A stretch of 64,000 bases of DNA. It comes from C-114 sp963719285 (lineage in GTDB: Bacteria; Chloroflexota; Limnocylindria; Limnocylindrales; CSP1-4). Positions 8,762-16,689 of the stretch are shown piece after piece. Each line of letters starts with the position of its first letter. The stretch's first letter is position 1. A program made the position numbers and the translations under genes. The DNA is taken from the NCBI GenBank assembly GCA_963719285.1, contig CAVRBO010000004.1, positions 124,001 through 188,000 of the forward strand, written 5' to 3'. The notes below the pieces were generated by a model. That model saw only the letters and a program-made list of their open reading frames with translations. It did no database searches and was not told the DNA's origin.

Positions 8762-9979
8762 ATGACCGCCCAGACGGCCCAGCCCGGCCACGCCGCGACC
8801 GTCGAATACGAACACGTGACGAAGTCGTACGACGCGGCGGCCGTGAAGAAAGGCGCCGGCGCCGTCAACGACCTCTCGCTGGCGATCCCGGCCGGCAAGA
8901 TCTGCGTCCTGGTCGGGCCGTCCGGGTGCGGCAAGACGACCTCGCTCAAGATGGTCAACCGGCTCATCGAACCGACCAGCGGACGGATCCTCATCGACGG
9001 CGTCGACGCCGCGAGCAAGGACCCGACCGAGCTTCGGCGGGGGATCGGGTACGTCATCCAGCACGTCGGCCTGTTCCCGCACCAGACGATCGAGCAGAAC
9101 GTCGGCACGGTCCCGCGCCTGCTCGGCTGGCCGGAGGCCCGCTGGAAGGCACGGTCCGAGGAGCTGCTCGCGACCGTCGGGCTCGACCCGGCCAAGTACG
9201 CCCGCCGCTTCCCGAGCCAGCTCTCCGGTGGTGAGCGCCAGCGCGTTGGCGTCGCCCGGGCGCTGGCGGCGGACCCGCCGATCATGCTCATGGACGAGCC
9301 CTTCGGGGCCGTCGATCCGATCGTCCGGGAGCGTCTCCAGAACGAGTTCCTGCGCCTCCAGGAGACCCTCGCCAAGACGATCCTGTTCGTGACCCACGAC
9401 ATCGACGAGGCGATCAAGATCGGCGACCTCGTCGCGGTCATGCAGGCGGGCGGCAGGGTCGCCCAGTTCGCGCCGCCGGCCGAGATCCTGGCTCACCCCG
9501 CGTCGGAGTTCGTGGCCCGGTTCGTGGGCACGGACCGTGGCCTCAAGCGGCTGTCGCTCTTCCGGGTCGCGAGCCTGGAGCTCGTGTCCCCGACGCTGGC
9601 CAAGGTGGGCGATGATGCCGCCGGGGCACGAGGCCGCGCCGCGGCCGATCCGCTCGCGAGCGCGTTGCTCATCGACGATCAGCGGCGGCCGCTGGGCTGG
9701 CTGCTCGCCTCGGAGATGCCGTCGAGCGGGCCGCTCGGGCCCGAGCATACGGTCCCCGTGTCGCCGCTCCTGGACAGCCGGACGACGCTCAAGGACGCCC
9801 TGTCGCTGCTCCTCGGGAGCGACGTGCAGGCGGGCGTCGTCGTCGACCGGACCGGTGCGGTGCTCGGCCTCGTCACGGTCGCCCAGATCACCGACTGGGT
9901 CCATGCGTCCGGCGACGCGGTCCCGGACGACCGGATCGATCTGCCTGACTCCGTCGAAGTGCCGGTGGCGACCGGCTGA
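8762..9979 (+). CDS. Quaternary-amine (glycine betaine/choline-type) ABC transporter ATP-binding protein
   Basis: The 405-residue protein energises import of osmoprotectant-type quaternary amines. The ABC domain (about 1-260) has Walker A GPSGCGKTTS, Q-loop VIQHVGLFPH, signature LSGGERQR, Walker B IMLMDEP and the H-loop FVTHD. The C-terminal third looks like a CBS-domain module, as in OpuCA/ProV proteins, where CBS pairs sense ionic strength. The start at ATG 8762 has a GAGGAG ribosome binding site 5 nt upstream; a longer frame upstream is antisense to the neighbouring gene. Its stop overlaps the next ATG by one base (TGATG), so translation is coupled. Confidence 0.95.
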   Translation: MTAQTAQPGHAATVEYEHVTKSYDAAAVKKGAGAVNDLSLAIPAGKICVLVGPSGCGKTTSLKMVNRLIEPTSGRILIDGVDAASKDPTELRRGIGYVIQHVGLFPHQTIEQNVGTVPRLLGWPEARWKARSEELLATVGLDPAKYARRFPSQLSGGERQRVGVARALAADPPIMLMDEPFGAVDPIVRERLQNEFLRLQETLAKTILFVTHDIDEAIKIGDLVAVMQAGGRVAQFAPPAEILAHPASEFVARFVGTDRGLKRLSLFRVASLELVSPTLAKVGDDAAGARGRAAADPLASALLIDDQRRPLGWLLASEMPSSGPLGPEHTVPVSPLLDSRTTLKDALSLLLGSDVQAGVVVDRTGAVLGLVTVAQITDWVHASGDAVPDDRIDLPDSVEVPVATG

Positions 9980-10647
9980 TGAACGGGCAGCCGCTCATCG
10001 ACTTCGGCTGGGTAGGCGGTCACGCCGACCTGATCTGGCAGCGCTTCCTGCAGCACCTCCAGCTGACGGCGATCCCCGTGGTGCTCGGCTTCGTCATCGC
10101 CCTGTTCGTCGCGATCGCCGTCCTGAATCGCCCTCGGATCTATGCCCTCATCATCGGGATCGCCGGCGTCCTGTACACGATCCCGAGTCTGGCCGCGTAC
10201 CTGCTCGTCGCCCGGATCACCGGTCTGTCGCTGCTGACCGCGGTCATCCCACTGACCACGTACACGCTGCTCATCCTCGTCCGCGGCATCACGGCCGGAC
10301 TCAAGGCCGTCGAGCCCGACGTCCTCGAGGCCGCCGAGGGGATGGGCTACACCCGGACGCAGCGGCTGCTGCGCGTCGAGCTGCCCCTCGCGGTACCGCT
10401 GATGATCTCGAGCCTCCGTCTGGCGACCGTCACCACGATCGGCCTGGCGACCGTCGCGTCGCTCCTCGGCGACACGTACGGCGGCTTCGGCCAGTTCCTG
10501 ACCGAGGGGATCCAGACGTTCTTCGCCACGAAGATCTACCTGGGGGCCGGCCTGTCGGTCATCTTCGCCATCGTCGCCGACCTGGTCCTGGTCCAGGTCG
10601 AGCGGTTCGCCACGCCGTGGGCGCGCGCCCGCGCCGGAGCCCGCTGA
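9979..10647 (+). CDS. Quaternary-amine ABC transporter permease 1 (OpuCB/ProW-like)
   Basis: This is a 222-residue membrane protein with about six hydrophobic segments. The cytoplasmic EAA loop is visible as EAAEGMGYTRTQRLLRVELP. It pairs with the next permease to form the transport channel. The ATG overlaps the stop of the ATPase gene, and its own TGA overlaps the next ATG (TGATG). Length and motif match OpuCB/OpuCD-type permeases. Confidence 0.93.
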   Translation: MNGQPLIDFGWVGGHADLIWQRFLQHLQLTAIPVVLGFVIALFVAIAVLNRPRIYALIIGIAGVLYTIPSLAAYLLVARITGLSLLTAVIPLTTYTLLILVRGITAGLKAVEPDVLEAAEGMGYTRTQRLLRVELPLAVPLMISSLRLATVTTIGLATVASLLGDTYGGFGQFLTEGIQTFFATKIYLGAGLSVIFAIVADLVLVQVERFATPWARARAGAR

Positions 10648-11405
10648 TGCCCGGGTTCGTCCAGTGGCTCGTCGATCCGATCAACTGGAGCGGTTCGGAC
10701 GGCATCCCCACCCGCCTGCTCGAGCATCTCGAGATCTCAGGCTCCGCCGTCCTCGTCGCCCTGCTCATCGGGCTCCCGATCGGCCTCGCGATCGGGCATA
10801 CCGGACGCGGGGCCACGATCGCCATCAACATCGCCAACATCGGCCGGGCGATCCCGTCGTATGCCCTGCTTGGCATGATCCTGCCCGTCTCGCTGAGCAT
10901 CAACCCGGAGCTCGGCCTGTACGTCATCCCGACCTTCCTCGCCATGACCGCCCTGGCCATCCCGCCCATCCTCGTGGGCGCCTACGCCGGGCTTCGCGAG
11001 GTCGACCGGGATCTCATCGAGGCGGCCCGCGGGATGGGTCTGCGTGAACGCCAGATCCTCCTCGGGATCGAGGTCCCGCTCGCAGCCGGGGTCATCGTCG
11101 GAGGGATCCGGACCGCGTCGCTGCAGGTCATCGCCACGGCCACGATCGGGTCGATCCTGTCGGGAGGTGGCCTGGGACGGTACATCTTCGACGGGTTGCT
11201 CAATCAGGACTACGATCGCGTGGTCGCGGGTGCGGTGCTCGTCGCTGCACTTGCGATCGTTGTGGATATCCTGTTGGCCGGCGTCCAACGAGCCATCACT
11301 CCCCGACCGCTCCGGACGGGGGCTCGAACGCCGGAGCCTCCGGACGTCCCCGGAGAACCGCCACCGACCGGAGCGCGGGCACTCGTCCGCGCCGCGGGTG
11401 GATGA
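10647..11405 (+). CDS. Quaternary-amine ABC transporter permease 2 (OpuCD-like)
   Basis: The protein has 252 residues, with hydrophobic segments and an EAA loop (EAARGMGLRERQILLGIEVP). A longer open frame extends upstream, but the ATG at 10647 overlaps the preceding stop and matches the family length. The last 35 residues are Pro/Arg-rich and hydrophilic, an unusual tail for this family. It is the second membrane subunit of the importer. Confidence 0.92.
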   Translation: MPGFVQWLVDPINWSGSDGIPTRLLEHLEISGSAVLVALLIGLPIGLAIGHTGRGATIAINIANIGRAIPSYALLGMILPVSLSINPELGLYVIPTFLAMTALAIPPILVGAYAGLREVDRDLIEAARGMGLRERQILLGIEVPLAAGVIVGGIRTASLQVIATATIGSILSGGGLGRYIFDGLLNQDYDRVVAGAVLVAALAIVVDILLAGVQRAITPRPLRTGARTPEPPDVPGEPPPTGARALVRAAGG

Positions 11406-11466
11406 ACCCGACCTGATCAACCGGCCCGACCCACCGACGATCGGTGCGGGGCCACCAGGAGGAGGA

Positions 11467-12465
11467 ATGATGCGGAACAGCCGCCTAGCGATCATCGCAG
11501 CGAGCGTCGTCATGATCATGACGGCCTGCTCGGCTGCGGCCACCCCCAGCCCCGCCCCGACCGCCGCCCCGACGGCGATGGCGAGCGAGGCACCGACCGC
11601 CGCCCCGACTGCGGCCCCGACGGCCGCTCCGTTGCCGAGCGTCCGGATCGGTTCGGACAACTTCTACGAGTCGAAGCTCATGGCCGAGATCTACGCCCAG
11701 GTGCTCGAGCACGCGGGCTACACGGTCGACCGGCATCTCGGGCTCGGTTCGCGCCAGGCCCGCCAGCCGCTCATGGAGCAGGGCCAGGTCGACATCGTCC
11801 CGGAGTACGTCGGGTCCGGCCTGGGCTACTACGACAAGACCCAGATCACCGGTGACGGCGCCAAGAACGCCGCGGCGCTCGCCGCGATCCTCAAGGGCAA
11901 GGGCGGCGGCATCGAGGTCTTCGGCATCACGCCGGCCCAGGACCAGAACGCCTTCGTCGTCCGCGGTGACACTGCGACCGCCCTCAACCTCACGAAGATG
12001 AGCGATCTGGCCGCCGTTCAGGACCAGATCAAGTGGGGCCTGCCGCCCGACTGCGACACGAACCCGATCTGCAAGGGTGCGCTCGTGGCGTACGGCATCA
12101 CCTATCCCCCGAAGTCCCGGACCAAGCTGGCCGCGTGCGACGCGCCGATCGCCCAGGCCCTCCAGGCCAAGACGATCGACCTGGCCGAGCTCTGCTCGAC
12201 CCAGCCGGCCATCGCCCAGTTCGGGTTCGTCCAGCTGACCGACGACAAGCAGACCCAGCCGGCCGAGAACATCGCGCCGCTCGTCCGCGACGACTTCCTG
12301 GCCAAGGTGCCCGACAAGGCCGCCTTCCAGAAGCTGCTCGACGATGCCTCGGCCAAGATGGACACGGCGACGCTCACCGCGCTCGGCGTCCGCGTCGGCG
12401 TGAACAACGAGGACCTCGCGGTCGTCGCCAAGGATTGGCTCACCACGAACGGCCTCCTGCCGTAA
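11467..12465 (+). CDS. Quaternary-amine-binding lipoprotein (OpuCC/OsmF-like)
   Basis: This 332-residue substrate receptor of the importer has a signal peptide with lipobox (MIMTAC, Cys near residue 21). An Ala/Pro/Thr-rich tether to about residue 56 leads into an OpuAC-type domain starting VRIGSDNFYESKLMAEIYAQ. SRQARQPLMEQGQVDIVPEY is typical of glycine betaine/choline receptors. Two start codons in tandem (ATGATG) follow a near-perfect AGGAGGAGG ribosome binding site, stronger than for the upstream genes, which fits the excess of receptor normally made. The gene ends the operon before a terminator. Confidence 0.93.
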   Translation: MMRNSRLAIIAASVVMIMTACSAAATPSPAPTAAPTAMASEAPTAAPTAAPTAAPLPSVRIGSDNFYESKLMAEIYAQVLEHAGYTVDRHLGLGSRQARQPLMEQGQVDIVPEYVGSGLGYYDKTQITGDGAKNAAALAAILKGKGGGIEVFGITPAQDQNAFVVRGDTATALNLTKMSDLAAVQDQIKWGLPPDCDTNPICKGALVAYGITYPPKSRTKLAACDAPIAQALQAKTIDLAELCSTQPAIAQFGFVQLTDDKQTQPAENIAPLVRDDFLAKVPDKAAFQKLLDDASAKMDTATLTALGVRVGVNNEDLAVVAKDWLTTNGLLP

Positions 12466-12482
12466 GCACCGGATCCTGATCG

Positions 12483-12520
12483 AACGGGCCCTCGGCGACG
12501 CCGAGGGCCCGTTCCTTTTC
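12483..12520 (+). terminator. Rho-independent terminator of the ABC operon
   Basis: A perfect 14-bp stem (12483-12496 pairing with 12500-12513) with a 3-nt loop is followed by CCTTTTC. It lies 17 bp after the receptor gene stop and before the sulfite-oxidase-like gene. Confidence 0.9.
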
Positions 12521-12533
12521 TGCGAGGGACCCC

Positions 12534-13547
12534 ATGACCGCCACGCCCGGGTTGCGGATCGTCAGCTCCGAGCCCCTCAATGCCGAAGCCCCGCTCGAGG
12601 CACTCAGCGGGGTCGTGCCACGGAGCGAGCTCCACTTCGTCCGCAGCCACTTCGCGTTCCCCGCGCACCCCGGAACCCTGACCATCGGCGGGGAGGCCCG
12701 GCGACCGATGGTGCTCACCCTGGATGCGCTCCGGGACCGGGCGAGCTCGTCCGTGGCCAACACCCTCGAGTGCGCCGGTAATGGGCGGGCGTTCCTCGAC
12801 CCACCCGCCCCCGGCGAGCCGTGGCGCCTCGGCGCGGTCGGCACAGCGGAGTGGACCGGGGTCATGCTTCGCGATCTGCTCGCGGAGGCGGAGGTCACCG
12901 AGCGTGCGGTCGAGATCCTGTTCCGGGGCGCCGATTCAGGAGAACCGGCCGGCCTCGGCCGGACGATCGCGTTCGAGCGCTCGCTCCGTTTGCCCGTGCC
13001 CGCCGACGTGATCGTCGCCCTCGAGATGAACGGGCGACCGCTGGCGCGCGAGTACGGCGCCCCGTTCCGGCTCATCGTCCCGGGCTGGTACGGGATGGCA
13101 TCGGTGAAGTGGCTCACCGAGATCGTCGCGATCGCGACGCCGTTCCGCGGCTTCTACCAGGCCGACCGCTACGTGATCGGCGACGCACCGCTCGACGTGA
13201 TCGCGCCACGGGCGTTGATCGTCGCGCCGGCCGACGGCGCCCGGGTCCCGGCCCGGCCCTCGGTCATCCGCGGGTACGCGTGGTCGGGCCGTACGTCCAT
13301 CGACCGGGTCGATGTGAGCACGGACGGCGGGGAGACCTGGGCGGCCGCGGAGCTTGGCAAGGCAGTGGGTCGCGCGTGGCGGACGTGGGAGACGGGGTGG
13401 AAACCGGTGCCCGGCGTCGCGACGCTCCTCGCTCGCGCCACGAACGCCCGCGGCGAACGCCAGCCGCTCGAACAGGTCCGCAACGCCCTCGGCTACGGCA
13501 ACAACGCCGCTCAGCCGGTGCTCGTCGAGGTCGTCCCGGCCGACTGA
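12534..13547 (+). CDS. Sulfite oxidase-like molybdopterin-dependent oxidoreductase
   Basis: This 337-residue protein of the sulfite oxidase fold has an N-terminal Moco domain with the molybdenum-ligating Cys80 in TLECAGNGR. GWYGMASVKWLTEI is the dimerisation and active-site region, and a C-terminal Ig-like dimerisation domain (IRGYAWSG, VDVSTDGGETW) follows. These enzymes oxidise sulfite or reduce S- or N-oxides. There is no heme domain and no visible Sec or Tat signal, so it appears cytoplasmic, with an unknown electron partner. The ATG follows a GCGAGGGA region shortly after the terminator. The gene is transcribed alone. Confidence 0.9.
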   Translation: MTATPGLRIVSSEPLNAEAPLEALSGVVPRSELHFVRSHFAFPAHPGTLTIGGEARRPMVLTLDALRDRASSSVANTLECAGNGRAFLDPPAPGEPWRLGAVGTAEWTGVMLRDLLAEAEVTERAVEILFRGADSGEPAGLGRTIAFERSLRLPVPADVIVALEMNGRPLAREYGAPFRLIVPGWYGMASVKWLTEIVAIATPFRGFYQADRYVIGDAPLDVIAPRALIVAPADGARVPARPSVIRGYAWSGRTSIDRVDVSTDGGETWAAAELGKAVGRAWRTWETGWKPVPGVATLLARATNARGERQPLEQVRNALGYGNNAAQPVLVEVVPAD

Positions 13548-13756
13548 GCTGAGCGTGCGATCCCGACCCACGGCTTGTTGTCAGATGACCACCGGGCGGG
13601 CGTTCGTCGCGGTTCCGCTGCCCCGGAGGGCATCAGCCTCATCTCGAGACACCCGCCCGTGCGTGGCTCGAGCTTCGCGGATCGCTCACCTGTGACGAGT
13701 GACCACCTGGGGAGCGCCTGGCAGGTTCTCGGGTCCGTCGGCGCCCGAGCGCGGGC

Positions 13757-14734
13757 TCAGGCGTTGTCGACCAGCGGCTTGACCTCACCGATGAGCCGCT
13801 CGATCGTCTCGACGTCGTACGGCGCGGGCTGCTCCGAGATCACGGTGTGGAAGCCGAGCTTGACGTACGGGATGAGTCGCTCGGCGAGCTGCTCGGCGGT
13901 CCCGCACCAGAACGTGTCGTCCTCGTCGAGCTCGCTGACGGGCGTCTTGTTGTGCTCCAGCGCCGCGGTCTGGACGCGCCGAGCCTCGGCCTCGGTGTCC
14001 CGGATCAGGGCCTTGATGCCGAGCGTGAACTCGATGTCGGCGATGTCCCGGCCGACGTCGTCGCAGTGACGGCGCAGGACATCGATCTTGCGGGCCATCA
14101 TGTCGGGCGGGCCCATCGCGTTCCACATGTCGGCGTACCGGGCGACCGTCCGCAGCGTCTTCTTCTCGCCGGATCCGCCGATCATGATCGGCAGGCGGGT
14201 CTGGACCGGGAGCGGCAGCTGGTGCGCGTTGAGCATCGCGTAGCGCCCGGCCGGCGCCGAGGTCACGAGCTCCCCGTCGAGCAGCCGGCGCTGGAGGCCG
14301 ACGGACTCGTCCAGCCAGTCGAGCCGCTGCCCCGGGCTCGCCCCGAAGGCGATGCCGTGGGCTTCGTGTTCCTTCTCGAACCACGCCGCACCCACGCCGA
14401 GGATCGCCCGGCCGTTGCTGATGTGGTCGAGCGAGGTGGCGTTCTTGGCCTGGATGCCCGGGTTGCGGAACGTGTTCGCGCCGACGAGGAGGCCGAGCCG
14501 GGTCTGTTCGGTCGCCATCGCGTAGGCGTACAGGAGCGCCCATCCGTCGAGGATCGGCTGATCCCAGTCGCCGAAGATCGCGTTGATGTGATCCCATGCC
14601 CAGAGGTGGGCATAGCCAAGGCGATCGATGAGCTTCGCCGTCGCGAGCTGCTCCGGCCAGGTCGAGCCCTGGTTCCACGGCAGAATGCCGAGCTGCAGGC
14701 CGTCCTTGGGGGAGCCGGAAGTGGTGGCGGGCAT
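13757..14734 (-). CDS. LLM-class (luciferase-like) F420-dependent oxidoreductase
   Basis: The 325-residue protein has a TIM-barrel luciferase-like monooxygenase fold: LQLGILPWNQGSTW at the N-terminus, AWDHINAIF, GVGAAWFEKEHEAHGI, and LPIMIGGSGEKKTLR near the cofactor phosphate site. The closest style is F420-dependent hydride-transfer enzymes (LLM class, glucose-6-phosphate dehydrogenase and Mer-like), implying that the host makes F420. I chose ATG 14732-14734 because GAGGAGG lies 11 nt upstream; a longer start at 14794 has no such site. Substrate unknown. The 209 bp behind it (13548-13756) hold nothing recognisable. Confidence 0.88.
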   Translation of the reverse strand: MPATTSGSPKDGLQLGILPWNQGSTWPEQLATAKLIDRLGYAHLWAWDHINAIFGDWDQPILDGWALLYAYAMATEQTRLGLLVGANTFRNPGIQAKNATSLDHISNGRAILGVGAAWFEKEHEAHGIAFGASPGQRLDWLDESVGLQRRLLDGELVTSAPAGRYAMLNAHQLPLPVQTRLPIMIGGSGEKKTLRTVARYADMWNAMGPPDMMARKIDVLRRHCDDVGRDIADIEFTLGIKALIRDTEAEARRVQTAALEHNKTPVSELDEDDTFWCGTAEQLAERLIPYVKLGFHTVISEQPAPYDVETIERLIGEVKPLVDNA

Positions 14735-14815
14735 CGGGGCGGGTTCCTCCTCGTCGTCGTATCCCGTCCAGTCTACGGGCGCCGCCCGACCCAAGTCCGA
14801 TACGGCCCTCCGGGG

Positions 14816-15670
14816 CTACCCCAACGGCAGGGTGGCCAGGTCGCCCTCGATCACCTCGCGGTCCTCGGCTTCGGCGATCGCGTCGCACGCGGCGCGGGCA
14901 CGGGCCGCCCACTCGCGAGCCGCCACGAGGTCGCCGCTCACGGCGAGGGCGCGGGCCATGGCCTCGTAGGCGCTCGCGATATCCCAGTCGCGGATCCCGT
15001 TCGCCTCGTTGATGTCCACGCAGCGGCGGGCGTGCCAGAGGGCGGGCTCGGCACGGCCGAGGACGGCGTAGACCCGCGAGCACTGCCACTCCCCGCGGGC
15101 GAGGTTCGCCGCGGTGCCGGCCCTGCCCCAGTGGTAGCGCGAGGCGTGGGCGGTGTGGATCATCTCGTCGATCTGGGCGGGCGTGCGATCGGCGATCTCG
15201 AGCAGCGTCCAGGTGTGGTTGAACAGCTCTGCCCCGAGCCGGCGATGGGCCGCCTCGTCGAGCACGTCGGAGGTGGCGGCGGTGTCGGTCACGATCGGTC
15301 CCTTTCCTTCACTCAGCTGGCCCACGATGTGGAGGATCCGTTGGAGGCGGAACGTCCGCGCCTCCACGCGGCCGCGATGGGTCGCCAGCCAGCGCCGGCG
15401 CTCCGCCGGGTGGTCCGTGGCGAGCAGCTCGCGGATCTCGTCGATCGGCATCTCGAGGTCACGCAGCCGCGCGATCGTCCGCGCGGTGTCGAGCTGCGCT
15501 CGGCGGTAGCGGCGGTAGCCGGTGAACGGGTCCACGTCGGCCGGCCGGAGCAGGTCGAGCTCGTCGTAGTGGCGGAGCGCCCCCACCGACAGCCCGGTCA
15601 GCCGGGCGAAGCGCCCGATCGCCAACAGGTCGGTGTCGGTCTCCATGTGGGGCGTGCCCGGCTCGCTCAT
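14816..15670 (-). CDS. MerR-family transcriptional regulator
   Basis: The protein has 284 residues. A MerR winged helix-turn-helix lies at about 14-85 (IGRFARLTGLSVGALRHYDE, then FTGYRRYRRAQL), followed by a helical linker with LRDLEMPIDEIRELL. The C-terminal 160 residues are helical and rich in Ala, Arg and Trp, resembling TPR-like repeats rather than a known ligand domain. It would activate or repress promoters with long spacers. The target is unknown; there is no divergent neighbour. Confidence 0.88.
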   Translation of the reverse strand: MSEPGTPHMETDTDLLAIGRFARLTGLSVGALRHYDELDLLRPADVDPFTGYRRYRRAQLDTARTIARLRDLEMPIDEIRELLATDHPAERRRWLATHRGRVEARTFRLQRILHIVGQLSEGKGPIVTDTAATSDVLDEAAHRRLGAELFNHTWTLLEIADRTPAQIDEMIHTAHASRYHWGRAGTAANLARGEWQCSRVYAVLGRAEPALWHARRCVDINEANGIRDWDIASAYEAMARALAVSGDLVAAREWAARARAACDAIAEAEDREVIEGDLATLPLG

Positions 15671-15729
15671 GACGCGATGGTGGACCCTCGGGCTACCGGA
15701 GAGTCAAGCCCCAGTTCACGCGCGGTGAT

Positions 15730-16008
15730 TCAGGCGTTGTCGAGCTCGCGCGAGATCGCCCGGGTGATGAACCGGGCCGCTTCGGCGCTCTTGCCACCCA
15801 GGCGCTGGCCGTCGTCCTGCTCGAGCGCGACCATGAGGTCGCCGAGCATCTGGTCCAGGAGTGGCGTCCGGACGAGCGTCCCGCCGGCGAAGGCCGCCTC
15901 CAACTCCTCGACCGCCCGGCGGGTGTTCTCGACGGCGTGGCCCTTCTCCTCGATCGTCGCCCGGAACGCCGCTCGGGCGCTCTCGGCGGCGGGGCCGTCA
16001 GACGCCAT
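15730..16008 (-). CDS. Small helical protein of unknown function
   Basis: This is a 92-residue, acidic, largely alpha-helical protein (ENTRRAVEELEAAF, LLDQMLGDLMVALEQD). There is no signal peptide or membrane segment. It begins 15 bp after the acetyltransferase gene on the same strand, so the two are probably co-transcribed. I do not recognise a family. Confidence 0.6.
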   Translation of the reverse strand: MASDGPAAESARAAFRATIEEKGHAVENTRRAVEELEAAFAGGTLVRTPLLDQMLGDLMVALEQDDGQRLGGKSAEAARFITRAISRELDNA

Positions 16009-16023
16009 GGTCGTCGCGCGCCA

Positions 16024-16665
16024 TCAGTGACCGCCCGAGCCGGTCGCCGCCGACGACTCCGTCTCCGCTCCGGCACTCGCCGTCGACACGTCCCGGGCCG
16101 TCGGCGCCTGGGTCGCCCGCCACTCCGATTCGAGCATGCTCATGTCGATCTCGTCCCAGTAGCGCCCGTCTCGGTAGATCGCGTCGCGCGCCCGGCCCTC
16201 GACCACGAAACCCACCTTCTCGTACGACCGGATCGCCCGCTCGTTGAACGCGAACACGGCCAGGCTGACCCGGTGGAGACCCATGCTCGTGAACGCGTGG
16301 GCGAGCATGAGCCGGGTCGCCTCGGTGCCGTACCCGTGGCCCCACAGGTCCTTCTCGCCGATCGTGATATGGAACAGTGCCGAGCCGTTGTCGGCGTCGA
16401 GCTGGCTGAACGCGCACGACCCGATGAGCCGGTCCTTGGCCCGGAGGTGGACCGCGAGCGTCAGCGAGTCGATGCCGAGCACCCGGGCGGTGAAGAAGCG
16501 GTCGATCTCGTCGGGACGCATCGGGCCGTCGCGATAACGGGTCAGGCGGGCCACTTCGGCGTCGCTGTACCAGCGCCGGAACGCGGCGAGGTTCTCGGGC
16601 CGGTGACGCCGGAGGACGATCGTTTCGCCGACGAGTGCCTCGGGGAACGTCGACTGCACAGGCAT
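16024..16665 (-). CDS. GNAT-family N-acetyltransferase
   Basis: The 213-residue protein is of the RimJ/RimL type. It has an N-terminal IVLRRHRPENLAAF strand, an acetyl-CoA pyrophosphate-binding loop near DLWGHGYGTEA, and the C-terminal NERAIRSYEKVGFVVEGRARD segment typical of the family. The last 30 residues are a Ser/Thr/Ala-rich tail. It would acetylate an amine or a protein N-terminus; the target is unknown. It is divergent to the DNA ligase gene across only 24 bp. Its ATG lies 7 nt after TATCGT, so it is probably leaderless. Confidence 0.88.
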   Translation of the reverse strand: MPVQSTFPEALVGETIVLRRHRPENLAAFRRWYSDAEVARLTRYRDGPMRPDEIDRFFTARVLGIDSLTLAVHLRAKDRLIGSCAFSQLDADNGSALFHITIGEKDLWGHGYGTEATRLMLAHAFTSMGLHRVSLAVFAFNERAIRSYEKVGFVVEGRARDAIYRDGRYWDEIDMSMLESEWRATQAPTARDVSTASAGAETESSAATGSGGH

Positions 16666-16672
16666 GGGTCAG

Positions 16673-16682
16673 ACGATACCAT
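16673..16682. promoter_or_regulatory. Overlapping divergent -10 boxes (GNAT / DNA ligase)
   Basis: On the minus strand TATCGT (16678-16673) sits 7 nt before ATG 16665. On the plus strand TACCAT (16677-16682) sits 7 nt before ATG 16690. The boxes overlap, so both genes appear to be transcribed without a leader from one 24-bp gap. Confidence 0.55.
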
Positions 16683-16689
16683 CCGGCCC

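Noticed and set aside
15937..16689. Extended 820-residue N-terminus for the DNA ligase
   Set aside because: The extra part is antisense to the acetyltransferase gene; the promoter and family length support ATG 16690.
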